Source of the DNA: Chaetoderma sp. LZ-2023a
Taxonomy: Eukaryota; Mollusca; Caudofoveata; Chaetodermatida; Chaetodermatidae
DNA: 64,000 bases
NCBI GenBank assembly: GCA_034401795.1
Contig: JAVVLW010001380.1
Coordinates: forward strand, 1 to 64,000
Reading direction: 5' to 3'
Each line of letters starts with the position of its first letter. Position 1 is the first letter of the stretch. Of the stretch, positions 1 to 12,954 are shown piece by piece. Both the position numbers and the translations under genes were made by a program. The notes beneath the pieces were generated by a model, which worked only from the letters and a program-made list of their open reading frames with translations, was not told the DNA's origin and searched no databases.

Positions 1-1960
1 ATTTTGAAGATTTCCCCAAGTGGTTTCAAGATTTTTAAAGACATTTCCTGAAATTGGATGAAATCCAAAATGGCCGCTGGGCAAATTGGCCGATCGTTTT
101 CATTTGAACAAATTTGGATCCTTATGCCCTAAGGATGCGTCCTGCCAAATATAATTGAAATCGGCCTGGTAGATGTTGAGAAGACATTTTAAATTTCCCA
201 TTGCTTTAGCATAGGAGCTTTTGATGAGAAAATTATCCAAGATGGCCACCAAACCGTTTATCCGACAGTTTCGAAAATTGCAAATTTAAGCTCAGAATAC
301 CCAAAAACCTAATTATTATATAGAACCAACTTTGGCCTCAAAATCCATCAAATAAAAAAATTCAATATGTCCGCCAAACACACTACATTTTGATTGGCCC
401 ACGACGGCCATGTTTTTTGACGGAGCAACTTCCCTTGAACAAACTTTAATGGCCCTTAATCTCTAATCACATCTCCCAAATTTTGGCCTGATCCATTCAG
501 CGGTTCTGGAGAAGTCGTTTTTGGGAAAACTAGGTCATCCAAGATGGATGCCGAACCATTCGGTCAATCAAGTCGTCTTGAACAAACTTGGCTTACAACT
601 TTGCCTTGATGAGGTTTCATAAGTTTTGAATCGACTCCCAAAGCCGTTTGGGAGAACGAGATTTTTAGACATTTCTAAAAAATTGGCCGAAATCCAAGAT
701 GGCCACCAGCCAAATTGGCCGATCGGCTCCGTTTGAACAAAATGAAATCTCTATGCCATAAGGATGCTTCCTGCCAAATATAATTCAAATCGGCCCAGTA
801 GTTCTCGAGAAGACATTTTAAATTTCCCATTGCTTTAGTATGGGAGCTTTTGGCGGGAAAATGATCCAAGATGGCTGCCAAACCGTTTATCCAACAGTTT
901 CGAAAATTGCAAATTTGAGATCAGAATACACAAAAACCTATAAAAACCGAATTTCAGCCTCAAAATCCATCAAATAAAAAAATCCAATATGGCTGCCAAA
1001 CACACTATATTTTGATTGGTCCACCGTGGCCATTTTTTTTTATGTATCAACTTCTCTTGAACAAACATTAATCGCCCTTAGTTAATTATATATCACAAAA
1101 TTTGGCCTGATCGCTTTAGCGGTTCTGGGGAAGAAGTCATTTTTGTGAAAACTAGGTCATCCAAGATGGCTGCTGAACCATTTGGTCAATCAAGTTTCCT
1201 TCAACAAACTTGATTCAGCGCTTACCCTCGATCATATTTCGTGAGTTTTGAATCGATCCCTCAAATGGTTTGGGAGAAGATTTTTAAAGACATTTCAAAA
1301 AATCGGCCAAAATCCAAGATGGTCGCCGGCCAAATTGGCCGATCTGGTTCGGTTGAACAAACTTGAATCTTTATGCCTTAAGGATGCTTCATGGCAAATA
1401 TGATTGAAATCGGCCCAGAAGTTCTCGAGAAGAAGATATTTTAAATTTCCAATTGCTTTAGTATGGGAGCTTTTGGCGGGAAAATGATCCAAGATGGCCA
1501 CCAGACCGTTTATCCGACATGTTCGAAAATTGAAAATTTTAGATCAGAATACCCAAAAACCTATATAAAACCAATTTCGGCCTCAAAATCCATCAAATAA
1601 AAAAATCCAATATGGCCGCCAAATATGCTATATTTTGATTGGCCCACGGCGGCCATGTTTTTTGTCGGATCAACTTCTCTTGAACAAACTTTACTGTCCC
1701 TTAATCCCTAATCATATCTGCCAAATTTCGGCCTGATCCCTTCAGCGGTTCTGGAGAAGTTATTTTCGCTAAAACTAGGTCAACCAAGATGGCCGCCAAA
1801 CTATTTGACCAATTAAGTTCCCGTGAACAAATTTGGTTGAGTTCGTGCCCTAGATCATATTTCATGAAGGTTCCTTCAATCCCTTAAGCGGTTTCAGAGA
1901 AGATTTTTAAAGACATTTCTAAAAATCGGCCAAAATCCAAGATGGCTGCCGGCCTAATAA
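1..1960. repeat. ~620-bp tandem repeat, about three copies
   Basis: Three successive blocks share the same order of motifs: an AAGATGGCCGCC-like segment, then CAAATTGGCCGATC, then CCATCAAATAAAAAAATCCA, then TTCAGCGGTTCTGG. The CAAATTGGCCGATC landmark falls near 83, 710 and 1330, giving a period of about 620 bp. Copies differ by scattered substitutions and small indels, so the array is old. Small open frames in it recur once per period and are by-products of the repeat. It may be satellite DNA or the internal array of a non-autonomous Helitron; the termini are not visible here. Confidence 0.85.
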
Positions 1961-2009
1961 TTTTTCAAGTAAGATAACTTAGGAAAATACGGATGAATTT
2001 CTTCAAAAT

Positions 2010-4070
2010 GGAATCATAGCACTGCTTCTTCAAGTAATATATTCAGTGACAAAGGAATTGAGAGCATAGATTCAAAATTCTTCAAGATCTGGCACAAACA
2101 AGACACTTTGACAAATTTTAAGTATTTCAGGGGACCGACAGACTGACATACATACATTCTATACATATGCATGGATGTACAGGCATACGGATAGCACATG
2201 CATATCTTCAAGTGTTAATGAGAACCATTGCCAAGTTTCAAAAGAATCACGGCTAAATTGTAGTTGTGTTGACAAGAAATGATTGGCAATGCAGTTTATG
2301 TATCAGCTTCAAGATATTTAAATGGTGATAACTCTGTAATGAATAATTTTTTGGTGACGAAAAAAGCACATGCACACATGCACATGATACTGATAATCCT
2401 TTAGGACCTTTAGGAGTTGCGTTGACAAGAAATGATTGTCAGTGATGGCCGGACTGACAGATGAACATATAAACACTTTGGACAGATGGATGGACATACA
2501 GGTGTACGGATAGCACATGCACACCTTCATGTGGTAATGATAACACTTAACAAGTTTCAAAAGAATCGGAGCTAAACTGTAGGAGTTGCGTTGACAAATG
2601 ATTGGCTATGCAGTTTAAGATATTTAAAGGGGGATGGACAACTCTGTAATGAATTTTTTGGCCACAAAAAAGCACATGCACATCTGCACATGATACTGAT
2701 GTGGACAAAATTTTAAGTTAATCCATTGAGACCTCTAGGAGTTGCGTTGACAAGACTGGGACAGATGGACGGATGGACAGGACTGTGAATGCATTCACAC
2801 ATATGGTTGTGGAAATAACCAGACACAGATATACATAGACTAACATTATTCAATGCTTCATTTTTTCGACCCTTCAATGCAATCTCGGAATTGCAATTTC
2901 GAGATAACTATGTACAGAAAGTTGTTACTGTTGTAGACATTTCCAGTTAAATTAGTTTCAAAATATTCAACATAATATTTCCTATCTTGTAAAGAATTTC
3001 ATACATTTACTCTCTATGTTTTTCAAATAAGTATATCACATGTGAAAATTCCACTGGAAAACATAAGAATTCTAAATATTTTATATTTTATTTTAAAATC
3101 TGTAGCACTGCAGTCCAGTCATGCCAGTAACTGAATTAAATACAGGGTTTAAATTACTACAAACATGCTACATTTGTTCTCTAGAACTAGTTTATGGTAC
3201 ATATTGTACTTTATATATTATATAGTAAATTAACAAGATGTCCACGAGAGCTACATCAGCATGCGAAATAGGAAATGTGAAACATGAAGATTTTGGCCAC
3301 AAATACAAACATATTTGTGGGAAGCATGAAAATCTTTATGTTGTGAATGTGAACAATTAGACAGGAATTGAGAGAGAGGGTAATAAATGAACAAATTTAT
3401 AAGCAAAATGCACAAATTCTTTAACACTGACCCAATCCACTAATCTGAATTCAATCGCTATTCAGCAACCCCCAAAACCAATATACTTTGACAATCAAAC
3501 TACATCAACTAACAATACTTAGCTCAATTTTGATTAGCCAATGGCAGCCATACCTTTTTCCATATCAACCTCCCTAGAACATCTGCACATGATACTGATA
3601 ATGTGGACAAAATTTTAAGTTAATCCATTGAGGCCTCTAGGAGTTGTGTTGACAAGAAATGATTGTCAGAGATGGATGGACTGACAGACGGACATACATA
3701 CATTTTGGACAGACGGATGGATGTACAGGTATACGGATATCATATGCACACCTTCATGTGGTAATGATAACACGTACCAAGTTTCAAAAGAATCGGAGCT
3801 AAACTGTAGGAGGAGTTGCGTTGACAAGAAATGATTGGCAATGCAGTTTATGTATCGGCTTTAAGACATTTAAAGGGGGATAACTCTGGAATGAAATTTT
3901 TTTCGGTCCCAATAAAAGCACATGCACATCTGCACATGATACTGATGATGTGGACAAAATTTTAAGTTAATCCATTGAGACCTCTAGGAGTTTCGTTGAC
4001 AAGACGGGGATAGACAGATGGACATGCTGATTGCTTTATTCCACCACCCCACCCACCCCCCTCATTTTAG
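2010..4070. repeat. Degenerate repeat with GTTGCGTTGACAAG core
   Basis: The motif GGAGTTGCGTTGACAAG or a close variant recurs near 2262, 2412, 2581, 2738, 3639, 3813 and 3985. It lies among GACAGATGGACGGATGGACA-type runs and 'aagtttcaaaagaatcggag' blocks (near 2235, 2552 and 3778). The copies are unequally spaced, and about 780 bp of unrelated AT-rich DNA (2810-3590) interrupts them. No protein is encoded. Confidence 0.75.
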
Positions 4071-4079
4071 TGAATAAAA

Positions 4080-5235
4080 ATCAGGCTCTCGAGCAAACTT
4101 GTTTCAATTCTTTCCCTTGATAAAGTTTTTTCTCTTACATGTCAATTAGGCAAGCCATTTCGGAGAATTTGTGTCTAAAAATTAAGCACAAAACCCAAGA
4201 TGGATGTCGCAAATCAACCAATCAACTTCTGAACATGCAACGTGGTGTTGAGTTTTAAAATTAATCGGCAGAGTTATTTCAGAGAACAAGAGTCCCAAGG
4301 GGGTTGACACTCAATTGTCTGCTACCTACATTTAACATGCTTAGTTCTTGTGCCAACATGCTAATCCTAAAGAGATTTCGACATATTTGGTCAAAACAGC
4401 TGAACATCATACAAAATATATTGGCTAAATCTCTGATTATTGGTTCTATTGGTTCACATGATTAGTGCAAGTTTGGTTATTGCATATGAAAGCCTCTTAA
4501 AAGTACATCTCAGAAAAGAATTTTCACTGATATTCAGTGAGTCATGAAAAGTAGGTAATGATGACCTATTTTTGGTATGTGACATCTTTAGCATACAATG
4601 ATTCTATACACTAATTTCGTTATGGTATGTACACATAACTGCTAAAATTGAATTAGGATAGTAATTTTCTATGATGTTCAAAGAACCATAAAAAATAGGT
4701 CACACTGACCTACTTATGAGAAGTCAATAGCTCTAAATATGACAAAACATACCATCGAAGTAATACGTATCGCTCACCTGGAATTATTGGCCACTGGCAC
4801 AACTGAATAAAACTAGATGATCACTGGAAAAATTTAACAATCAAATTTCTGTGAAGAAGGTTTAGCCACGTTTTATTAAAATTGGCCCAGTGGTTAATAA
4901 GTAATCTTTTTATGATTTTCTCAGAAATTTGCAGAAAATACAAGTCAGCCAAAAAAGCAAAATTTTGATTGAGTAATGGGCGGGCATGTTTCTTTGACAT
5001 ATCAACTTTCCATGGGCAAATTTCAATGGCTTTTCGGGCCTAATCATAGCTGCCACATTTCGGCCCGATCCGTTAAGCAGTTCTGGAGAAGTCATCCAAG
5101 ATGGTCGCCAAACCATTTGACAAATCAAGTTCCCTCTAATAAACTTGGTTTACAGTAGCTCTTGCCCTAGATCATATTTCATGAGGTTTGCATCGATCCA
5201 ACAAGCGGTCTCGGAGATTTTTAAATATGCAAGGA
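4080..5235. repeat. Relic copies of the ~620-bp unit
   Basis: Positions 4080-4280 and 4960-5235 match parts of the unit found at 1-1960, including the segment beginning 'ttctggagaagtcatccaag' near 5082. The stretch between, 4280-4960, is AT-rich with nothing recognisable. A further short relic sits at about 5825-5945. Confidence 0.6.
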
Positions 5236-6259
5236 TGACACGCAAATTCGTGAAGCATTCCATATTTTTAGGAACAATAAGCGCTACCAAGCTTTTGAAG
5301 AATTATATCATTTCAAAGAAGTTTAGCATGATTATTTCCAAGAATAAACAGTATGGAGTCAGCAAGCATGTCTTCCATCAACTCAGTGGGATTCACAGAA
5401 ACCATTGTGAATCCACATCACGACTCTGCCAGCACGGAAGCAATTGCTTTCTGCAAGGATCGTGACGAATACTGGATGCATCAATCACATTAAACAGATT
5501 TCAGCCAGGTGAGATAATAATTTGGCCTCATACTTCAGAAAAATTTTCAAAAAGGATAACGCTTTGTTTTTCAGAGAATTAACTTCATTCTCACAATATA
5601 GATACTAGATGCCCACAGAAACATTTTGACCAGGTTAGAGCAAAATCTGTTCAGACATAAATGAGAGGCATGCCACAATTCTGCATGAAACTCACACAGA
5701 CAGATGGACAGGTGGGGGTGGGTGGGGTGAGGGGATCGTCTTAACTGAGCTGACTTAAGTCTTCTGAGCTAAAGATATAGTTAAATGTATTTCTAACAAT
5801 AGAGCAACTTCCAAGATGTTTATTTCCCAAAATAAAACAAGCCACTTCGTTTAAACAACCTTAGATCTCTATACCATAAAGATGCTATCTGACAAATTTA
5901 ACTGAAATCAGCACAAATGTTCTTGAAAAAAAATTGTTTAACAGAAAATTTGAGAATAACAGACAGACGACAGATGTCCAGTTGCCATGGCATGGCAAAT
6001 TCTCACTTGGTTTTTGAGGCCAGGTGAGTTAATAGTAATAGCTACGGCTACAGTCAGAGTACAGTTTGTGATTAATATTAATGCAACTAGGCTTGTGCAA
6101 TTACATGATCAAATAGAAAATCACCAATATTATTTCAATCATGAATCTATATGACTAAAAATTATATAATTGAATAATCGTGATTAATTTCTACTGCATA
6201 GAATATTTCAAATCCTCCCTTTTAATTACTTATTAATGCGATCAGTCACGAAAATTGAG
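5236..6259. other. Non-coding stretch, little recognisable
   Basis: AT-rich DNA with a G-rich run at about 5710-5740 and one relic of the 620-bp unit at 5825-5945. I see no gene, RNA or transposon terminus. Confidence 0.5.
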
Positions 6260-6440
6260 TTTGTTCAGTGAATGTATGCCCATTTGCAGGCCAAAAGAAG
6301 ACTATTTTTGAAAATGATTGTCACAGGAATAACTAGCTCATGAATCGAGCCAGACATTCCACTGACACATTTTCAAAAATAGTCTTCTCTTGCTTTGCAA
6401 ATGGACTTTTCTAAACACCATTGCAGCTTTCGTCATTGAT
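6260..6440. mobile_element. Palindromic MITE, family B (degenerate)
   Basis: The arms 'cccatttgcaggccaaaaga' (about 6280) and its reverse complement near 6390-6407 flank a centre with the family motif GGAATAACTAGCT / AGCCAGACATTCC. The layout matches the better preserved copies at 8510-8745 and 19764-20000. The outer TTAA ends are not clear here. Confidence 0.6.
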
Positions 6441-6879
6441 ATGGTTTTTGGTGTGACTGTGTACTTTGGATCCAAGCTGATTAATCGAGTAATCACGATT
6501 ATTTTTAAACAATCAATCATGATCGCTCAAGGCTATAATCACACAAGCAAAGGTGCAACAGCAATTAAACCCAACAAAAGCACATTTCACAAAGACGTAC
6601 ATGTATACTGCAGATATTACTGATAAAAATTACGCAGTTGATCGTGAGCAATTCCAAACAAATAAATGTACATGTACATGGACAGGATTAAATGTTTAAA
6701 CCCAATTAAAATGTATAACATAATCTCATTAACCGTTTAATGGTCAAGCTGGCCAGACCAAAAGCAAACTATATTTTGACATTTTTTCGCTGTCAAGAAT
6801 GATTGTCCCATCATTTCAGTAGCAAATTAAAACTAGATGGATGGTGTCAAATGTTTCGAGCCCTTTAGTTTATCTGCAT

Positions 6880-6942
6880 GTCACACATAATGTGTGGCAG
6901 TGTAGCAAATGTCACACATAATGTGTGGCAGTGTGGCAAAAT
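6880..6942. repeat. 31-bp direct repeat, two copies
   Basis: Two adjacent copies of a 31-bp unit beginning GTCACACATAATGTGTGGCA. The unit contains the short palindrome CACACATAATGTGTG. Confidence 0.9.
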
Positions 6943-7079
6943 AAGGATTTCTAAGGCCCGTTTTATAAGTAAAATTTTCCGTCGCGACATGCTAATGACG
7001 ACTGGTTGATTTAAATAGTGGACTCTGTCATTTTCAGGCAGATTTAGCTGGCACGGCACAAGAAGTTCAACATATAAAT

Positions 7080-8060
7080 CTGGCCTTAAAATACTATACC
7101 CACTTGATAAATCAGCTGTCTATTGAAAACTCTAACATGATTCTAATTCTTGAAAAGGCAATAAATCACACAGAAATAAACGAAGTCCAAACCATGTAAA
7201 ATCCTGGATAAAACTGTAAAAACTGAATGCAATGATGATATATAACAAATCTGTAACATCTCATTGGGATCAAATAGGCTTTTGATAAATTAATTAAAAG
7301 ACCATTGAAAAACTTTGACATTCTTCTAATTCTGGGGTTATGTAAGCTATAAATCAAACACGGTAAAATATGGAGAAAATTAGGAAATCTTATTTATTGT
7401 CATGTAGACTAAATGCACTGATGGTATAAAACAAGACTGAAGTTTTAATGTGATTGGATAAGAAGTTGATCGATTAAATGTCAACTGAAAAACTTAACAT
7501 AATTCTAATTCTTCGCTTAACTCTTTTACTGACAAATCGCTGAAAAAGTAAATTCTTTATGATATAAAAAAGCTACAATGGCTTCCAGTCAAATTAATTT
7601 CTAAATATTGAATAGTTTTCCTGTATGGTTGCCTTGAAAATGAGATATATAGGGAATTAATCGGTGAAAGGGTTAAGCAGGATATATATCACACAAAAAT
7701 ATTCTTATATATATGTCCAAACCCCGGAAAGGTATGGGAAAAATTTGAAAATCACAATCATTATGACGGAGACTGGATGCAATGATGACATAGAACATAT
7801 CTGTAGTTTTATTGATGTTGGATAAGCCCTTGATAAATTAAATGGCCATTGAAAATCTAACACTTACCTAATTCTTGGTGCAAAATAAGCTAGTCCAAAT
7901 ACTGCACAAATATGGAAAAAATTGACAATCATTTCAATTATGAGGGGGACTAGATGCAATGATGGTATATAGATTAAATCTGTCAAGTTTTATTAAGCTC
8001 AGATAAGTTCTTAATGAATTAGATGTTCATTGAAAAATGTTAATATTTACCTAATTCTCG
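7080..8060. repeat. ~190-bp degenerate repeat, about five copies
   Basis: The motif order 'aaaa(a)ctg..tgcaatgatg', 'ttgataaattaa', 'cattgaaaa', 'ctaattct' recurs near 7225, 7420, 7780 and 7955, with a partial copy at 7080. Copies are diverged. A TTAA-bounded MITE (family C, 7517-7676) interrupts the array. Confidence 0.65.
7517..7676. mobile_element. TTAA-bounded MITE, family C
   Basis: Bounded by TTAA on both sides, with inner ends 'ctcttttactgacaaatcg' and 'atcggtgaaagggttaa'. A second copy lies at 19085-19260 with the same ends. The interior holds a decayed copy of the palindromic family A ('cagtcaaattaatttctaaa'). Confidence 0.6.
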
Positions 8061-8509
8061 TCAGATGCCGGATGCCGATCGCCATTTGAATTGCTATGTC
8101 AAGATCTTCCGCTTTGCTATGGGCTCGACAAAAAATTAATATTTTCTTGTCCTGCAAATGGGCATATACTAAGCAAAAAACTTCAAAATATCTTCACAAA
8201 TCTTGATCATTAAAGGTTTGATCAAACTTACTCAGCTCTTTCAAATGACACGACTACAGCAAAGCAAAGCTTTGCCAGTGCGTGCGTGTGTGCGTGCATG
8301 TGTGTGTGTGGAGGAAATTGGTAGAGTGGTGTCAGTAATACAAGTGAGGTATCAAAGAAAATTCTGGTTTTGTATTCCCCTAAAAAGAGAACCAACAATC
8401 CATTATGCTAGATATATATCTAACTCTATTTAAATCTCTTAGGCATTCTTGCATAGGATATATCTCCATAAATATATAAGCAGACCAGGTAAATAGATGC
8501 AGCCAGTTA

Positions 8510-8745
8510 TTAACCCTTTAACCCCTGAATTTATTCAAGAAAATTTAAATTTTTTCATAGAAAATGTCCATTTGCAGACCAAGAGATTATTTTTGCAAAT
8601 TTACCACCGGAATGACTGGCTCTGTTATCGAGCTAGTCATTCCAGGGGTAAATTTTCAAAAATAGTTTTCTTTTGGTCTGCAAATGGATATTTCTAAGAC
8701 CACTACAGAAGCTGTTTTTGGCTGATATGAGTGTTAAAGGGTTAA
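8510..8745. mobile_element. Palindromic MITE, family B, TTAA ends
   Basis: A 236-bp element beginning TTAACCCTTTAAC and ending GTTAAAGGGTTAA, with TTAA at both edges. Inner inverted arms carry 'gtccatttgcagaccaaga' and its complement, and the centre is GGAATGACTGGCT..AGCTAGTCATTCC. The TTAA target and CCCTTT terminus resemble piggyBac-derived MITEs; that family assignment is an inference. Confidence 0.8.
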
Positions 8746-9093
8746 GTCCTTCACGGAAAATATAGTTGATAGGCCATTTTCTACTACATAACAAGCACAT
8801 GATGTTATTATCACATCATGTATATACATTATTACTTTGTCATCATTAAACAATGACATGATGTACAATAGATATATTCATGATGTCAATGCTGTCTATG
8901 ACGGGATGCTTAGTAACACCAAACATAAATGTGTTTCTGTGTAACTTTCTTAATGGAGGGTTCCATCCATTTCTAGCAATGCCACACCAATTTCTAGTTT
9001 AGTCCTCCAACTTTTAGGCGTGTTGGAATCAATTGAAAACTTTGAAAGCCGAATTACCAGAAATTAAATTTCAAGGTTAATTATACAGGGAAG

Positions 9094-9198
9094 CTGCTGA
9101 ATATTTTGAAAACTAATTTGACTGAGAAATATTGCTGCCACAGTGCTGCCTTTGGCATCAACAGTTCTCAGTCAAAGTGGTTTCAAAATATTCAACAG
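9094..9198. mobile_element. Palindromic MITE, family A
   Basis: Begins CTGCTGAATATTTTGAAAAC and ends TTTCAAAATATTCAACAG. The arms converge on GACTGAGAA..TTCTCAGTC, with an insertion in the centre. It belongs to the widely repeated ~80-bp palindromic family whose cleanest copy is at 42682-42762. Confidence 0.75.
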
Positions 9199-9299
9199 AA
9201 GTTGTATTAAATCAAGTAAATTGACAACATACAAGTTATAGACTACATGGAGACACTGTGACAGACATTTCAATTTTTGTGACAGGTATACATCATTTT

Positions 9300-9468
9300 G
9301 ATTGTGACATCAGCTAACTGGTGACACAATTGATTGTGATGTCAGCTAACTAGTGACATAATTGATTGTGATGTCAGCTAACTAGTGACATAATTGATTG
9401 TGATGTCCGCTAACTAGTCATACAATTGATTGTGATGTTAGATACTTGAGTGACAGATCTGATCCCTC

Positions 9469-9497
<29 letters not shown>
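9300..9497. repeat. 32-bp minisatellite (4-5 copies) plus (TTTA)n
   Basis: The unit beginning GATTGTGATGTCAGCTAACT is repeated head to tail with a 32-bp period from 9300 to about 9455. It is followed by a (TTTA)n tract at about 9470-9497. Confidence 0.9.
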
Positions 9498-9499
<2 letters not shown>

Positions 9500-10430
9500 T
9501 TAATTCAACTAATAAATGCAAATAAATATCGACTATACTAATGTATATTTGTCACAAGTGCTAAATCGTAGCTGTGCATACTGCTTCAAAGACCAGCTGA
9601 AAAAGAATGATGCTTTATGGCGTTAAGGCATTGGATGATAATGTGGAAAGGGATTATTGTCATCTAGAGTCAAACTATAAAGACTATCAAATCATGGTCA
9701 CCAAAGACATCTGGTCACTAACTCCACAATAATTTGCTTTGAGGGGTGCGGGATGATGGTGGGACAGCACTTGGGAATGCCGCCCCACCACCCACCCCCC
9801 CCCCCCCTCAACATTCTACTATTCATCCCTTCCGATTAAACAATAATGGCTCAGTTGATCGTGTTGCTGATTATAGTAAATGTCCTTGGTCTGCAAGCCA
9901 TCACTGTAGAGTATTTCAATTTTAGGCATGATGATTATGTCACTTTGTGAGTCAGAAAGATAAGTGTGAGTTAGAGAGAAATGTACATGTGCTAATAGAG
10001 GAATCTATTTTGGGCACCTGTTTTTGCGCTAGATACCATTCACATGACAATTCCAAAATTAGAGGTTATATAATTTTAGAATAAATGAGTGGAAAAAACA
10101 GCAGAGGATTATATTTGATAATTTCAAACATGCAATATTTACTCAGTTCCATATTATTAATGTACTTTTAAACATTTTAGGCAATCATGATACACTTTTC
10201 TCTATTTTGGGTGGCCAAAGTAGATACATACAGTAGTCAAACGAGAGCTTTATTAGCCCCTGTAAGTATATGTGCTTGTGCCTATTGCTTGCAATCATTT
10301 AACCTATCCTGAGTGAACTTGGCTCTTACTGGCTAAAATTGATTATGTGATCTTCATAATTTAACTTTCCAAAAACACATGTCTCGCAAATCTGTCTTCT
10401 GCAGGGTCGCCATTGGTGGGACTCATGTTT
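9500..10430. other. Non-coding stretch
   Basis: AT-rich DNA with a cytosine run near 9795-9808. No gene or mobile element could be recognised. Confidence 0.5.
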
Positions 10431-11860
10431 TAATCAGAAATGTGGGTGCAATGCAGCCATGAAGCTCAACTTAACAATGCTGCAATGAACTTTGAAGCTA
10501 GACTTAAAAATAATTCTGTTTACACAGACTAAACTAGCTAGAGAAGGTCTATGAAAACATCTATCAGTGACCAGGACCTTTAAACCTTTGACCCAAAGAT
10601 AATGCGCTCTCATTATAAGGAAGCATGTGTTCAAGTTTGACTACATTATGCTTAACCAAACATGAGATATAAATGGTGCTAAATTTAGCTAAGCACAAAG
10701 TGTTAACTAGATTGATCAGTCGATGACACGTCATCACAAATCCCCACATTCGCTGCTTTGAACTTTTGATCATACCCCACAACCCACTATCCCCCCAGGC
10801 AAAGCCAAATGTAAATGTCCTTTTGCACTCCACAGTCATATAGGTAACGCAATACCAAAACTGGTTGAATTCCGTCAAACTTTCAGAGGAGTTGCATTAT
10901 AATTAATTTCTTCACTTTTTGAATTTTTTACCCCAATCCCCCACATACCCCTGGGGGCGAGGCCAAATGTAAATGTGCTCATTTAGTCCACATTGATATG
11001 GGTAACCCACATAGCAAATTTTGTTAAATTCTGTCCAACGGTTTTGGAGGAGATATGTTACAATCAATTTCCGCAGGTTAAAATTTTAACAAATGTAAAT
11101 GGCCTCTTGCACTCATATTGGTAATAGACAAGCTTGAGTTCTGTCTAACGGTTTCAGAGGATTTGCGTTACAAGTGAGTTCACCTTTTGACCCCTCCCCC
11201 CCCCTTGGGGGCAGAGCCAAATATAAATATGGTCTTGCAAAGCGGAATCATATGGGTAACCCACATGCCAAATTTGGTTGAATTCCACCCAATGGTTTGG
11301 GAGGAGGTAGTGTGACAGACAGACAGACAGACCAAGGCGATTACAATATCCCTGTTTTTAAAAACATGGGGATAATAATATTCAAGAAGTTTTACCAGTG
11401 TCAAAATGATCGTGGCCTTTGATTTTACGACCCAAGCTCATTGTTATGGCCTCTCATTATAAGGAAGCATGCATTAAGTCGAGCGAAACACAAAATGCTA
11501 ATGTTGAATAAAGTTTGACCAATGTCACAATGGCCATGAACTTAGACTCCAAGGTAATTGGATCATGGTCGATTATCATAAGGACGTATGTGTCCATGAT
11601 TGGGTCTAGTATGATTAAACAAACATGAGACATCAACTGCTAAATTGAGATAAACACAAAATGTTAATGTTGAAGAATCAAAGTGTTTACCATTGTCAAA
11701 ATGATGTTGACCGTTGACCCAAAAGTCATTGAGGCATGCTCTCTCATTATACGGAAGTATGTATCCAAATTCAGGTTCAGTATGATTAACCAAACATGAA
11801 ATATCAACTGCCAAGTTGAGCCAAACGCAAATTGGCCACCGACGCCACCGCCGGATGATG
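10430..11860. repeat. Two interleaved degenerate repeat families
   Basis: From about 10790 to 11320 a ~145-bp unit with 'gccaaatgtaaatg' and 'gggtaacccacat' followed by a GGTTT(T/C)(G/A)GAGGAG-like block occurs four times. On either side (10560-10760, 11400-11860) another unit recurs, with 'ctctcattataaggaagcat' and 'aaccaaacatgagata(t/c)'. The right end reads 'ccgacgccaccgccg', as found in many dispersed invertebrate repeats. No protein is encoded. Confidence 0.65.
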
Positions 11861-12754
11861 TAGAAGGTATCACAAGACCTAACCTCTTGCTAAGAGGGTC
11901 CTTTACATAAAAATTAATAAACATGTTCTCTACTTCCTAGTCAGCCATCATCAGAATGTCTTCAAAAACCATTTAAAATAGTGAATGATGCAGCAATACT
12001 TCTATTGTTGTACAGTTTAACACCAATGCTTGTTTTCCTGAAAAATTAAGATTAGAAAATATTCAGAAAAATTCAGGGACAATAGTCTTCTTCTGGCCCG
12101 CCATTTTACTTTGATATTTACATGTGCCATTATTTGGGATTTTATTGTTCTCGCTTCTTCCCAATGCTCGGTATAATATCATTCCCGTATCGCTAATGCT
12201 AGTTATTGTACTGTCGGCCTCCGAGGTGAGCGGATCTACATGTATAGCGTGTATTAAGACTATAGCAGGTTGATTCAACTTGAATTTGTCATCCTCTTTT
12301 CAAAAGTATAATTTTAATTTAAATATGTAACAGAACACCAGGGCCAGACATCATCCTGGATGTAATGTCCTGGCAAACTTCCAATCAAGGACTAATAGGA
12401 CCAAGTAGATGTCAGACTTAATGTGTTTTCGAATGAAATTCTCTTCTAGGAGATAAAAGAATACCGCCGTCAATTTCTTAGCACCTAACATCCTCTACTG
12501 AAAGTGCAAAAATCTCACTGACTCACAGTTCTCCTAGCTAAAACATTAACAGAAATCAAGAAACAGCTTTAGAATTAGAAATTTAAGACAGGCAGAATGA
12601 TGAAGCTCAAAGTAGTTTGTCAACAAAAACCAACCAATGGCAATTTCCAAGATGGAAGAGGTATCTTAACAAATAGTTTTGAATGACCCACACTATTAAC
12701 TGTCTGTCTGCTGAATTTCTGCAGAGCAAATTTCCATGGGGTTTAACTCTGGAT
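11861..12754. other. Non-coding stretch
   Basis: No convincing gene, RNA or repeat terminus was seen. Short open frames here lack homology that I recognise. Confidence 0.45.
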
Positions 12755-12842
12755 ATGTTAAATATTTTGAAAAAGATTTGACTGAAAGTTGTTGAAAGCT
12801 AAGCCACCCTTTCAGTCTAATTGTTTTCAAAATATTCAGCAG
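12755..12842. mobile_element. Palindromic MITE, family A
   Basis: The left arm 'ttaaatattttgaaaaagat' and right arm 'tgttttcaaaatattcagcag' enclose GACTGAAAG..CTTTCAGTC. Same family as 9094-9198. Confidence 0.7.
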
Positions 12843-12954
12843 GTCCAGTGTTATTACCCACTGAACTTATTGTCAGGTGGCAGTAGTCAGACAGTTAGGA
12901 AGAAAATTATTAACAATCACACACAATATAAAATCCATATCATTTGCATCCAGG

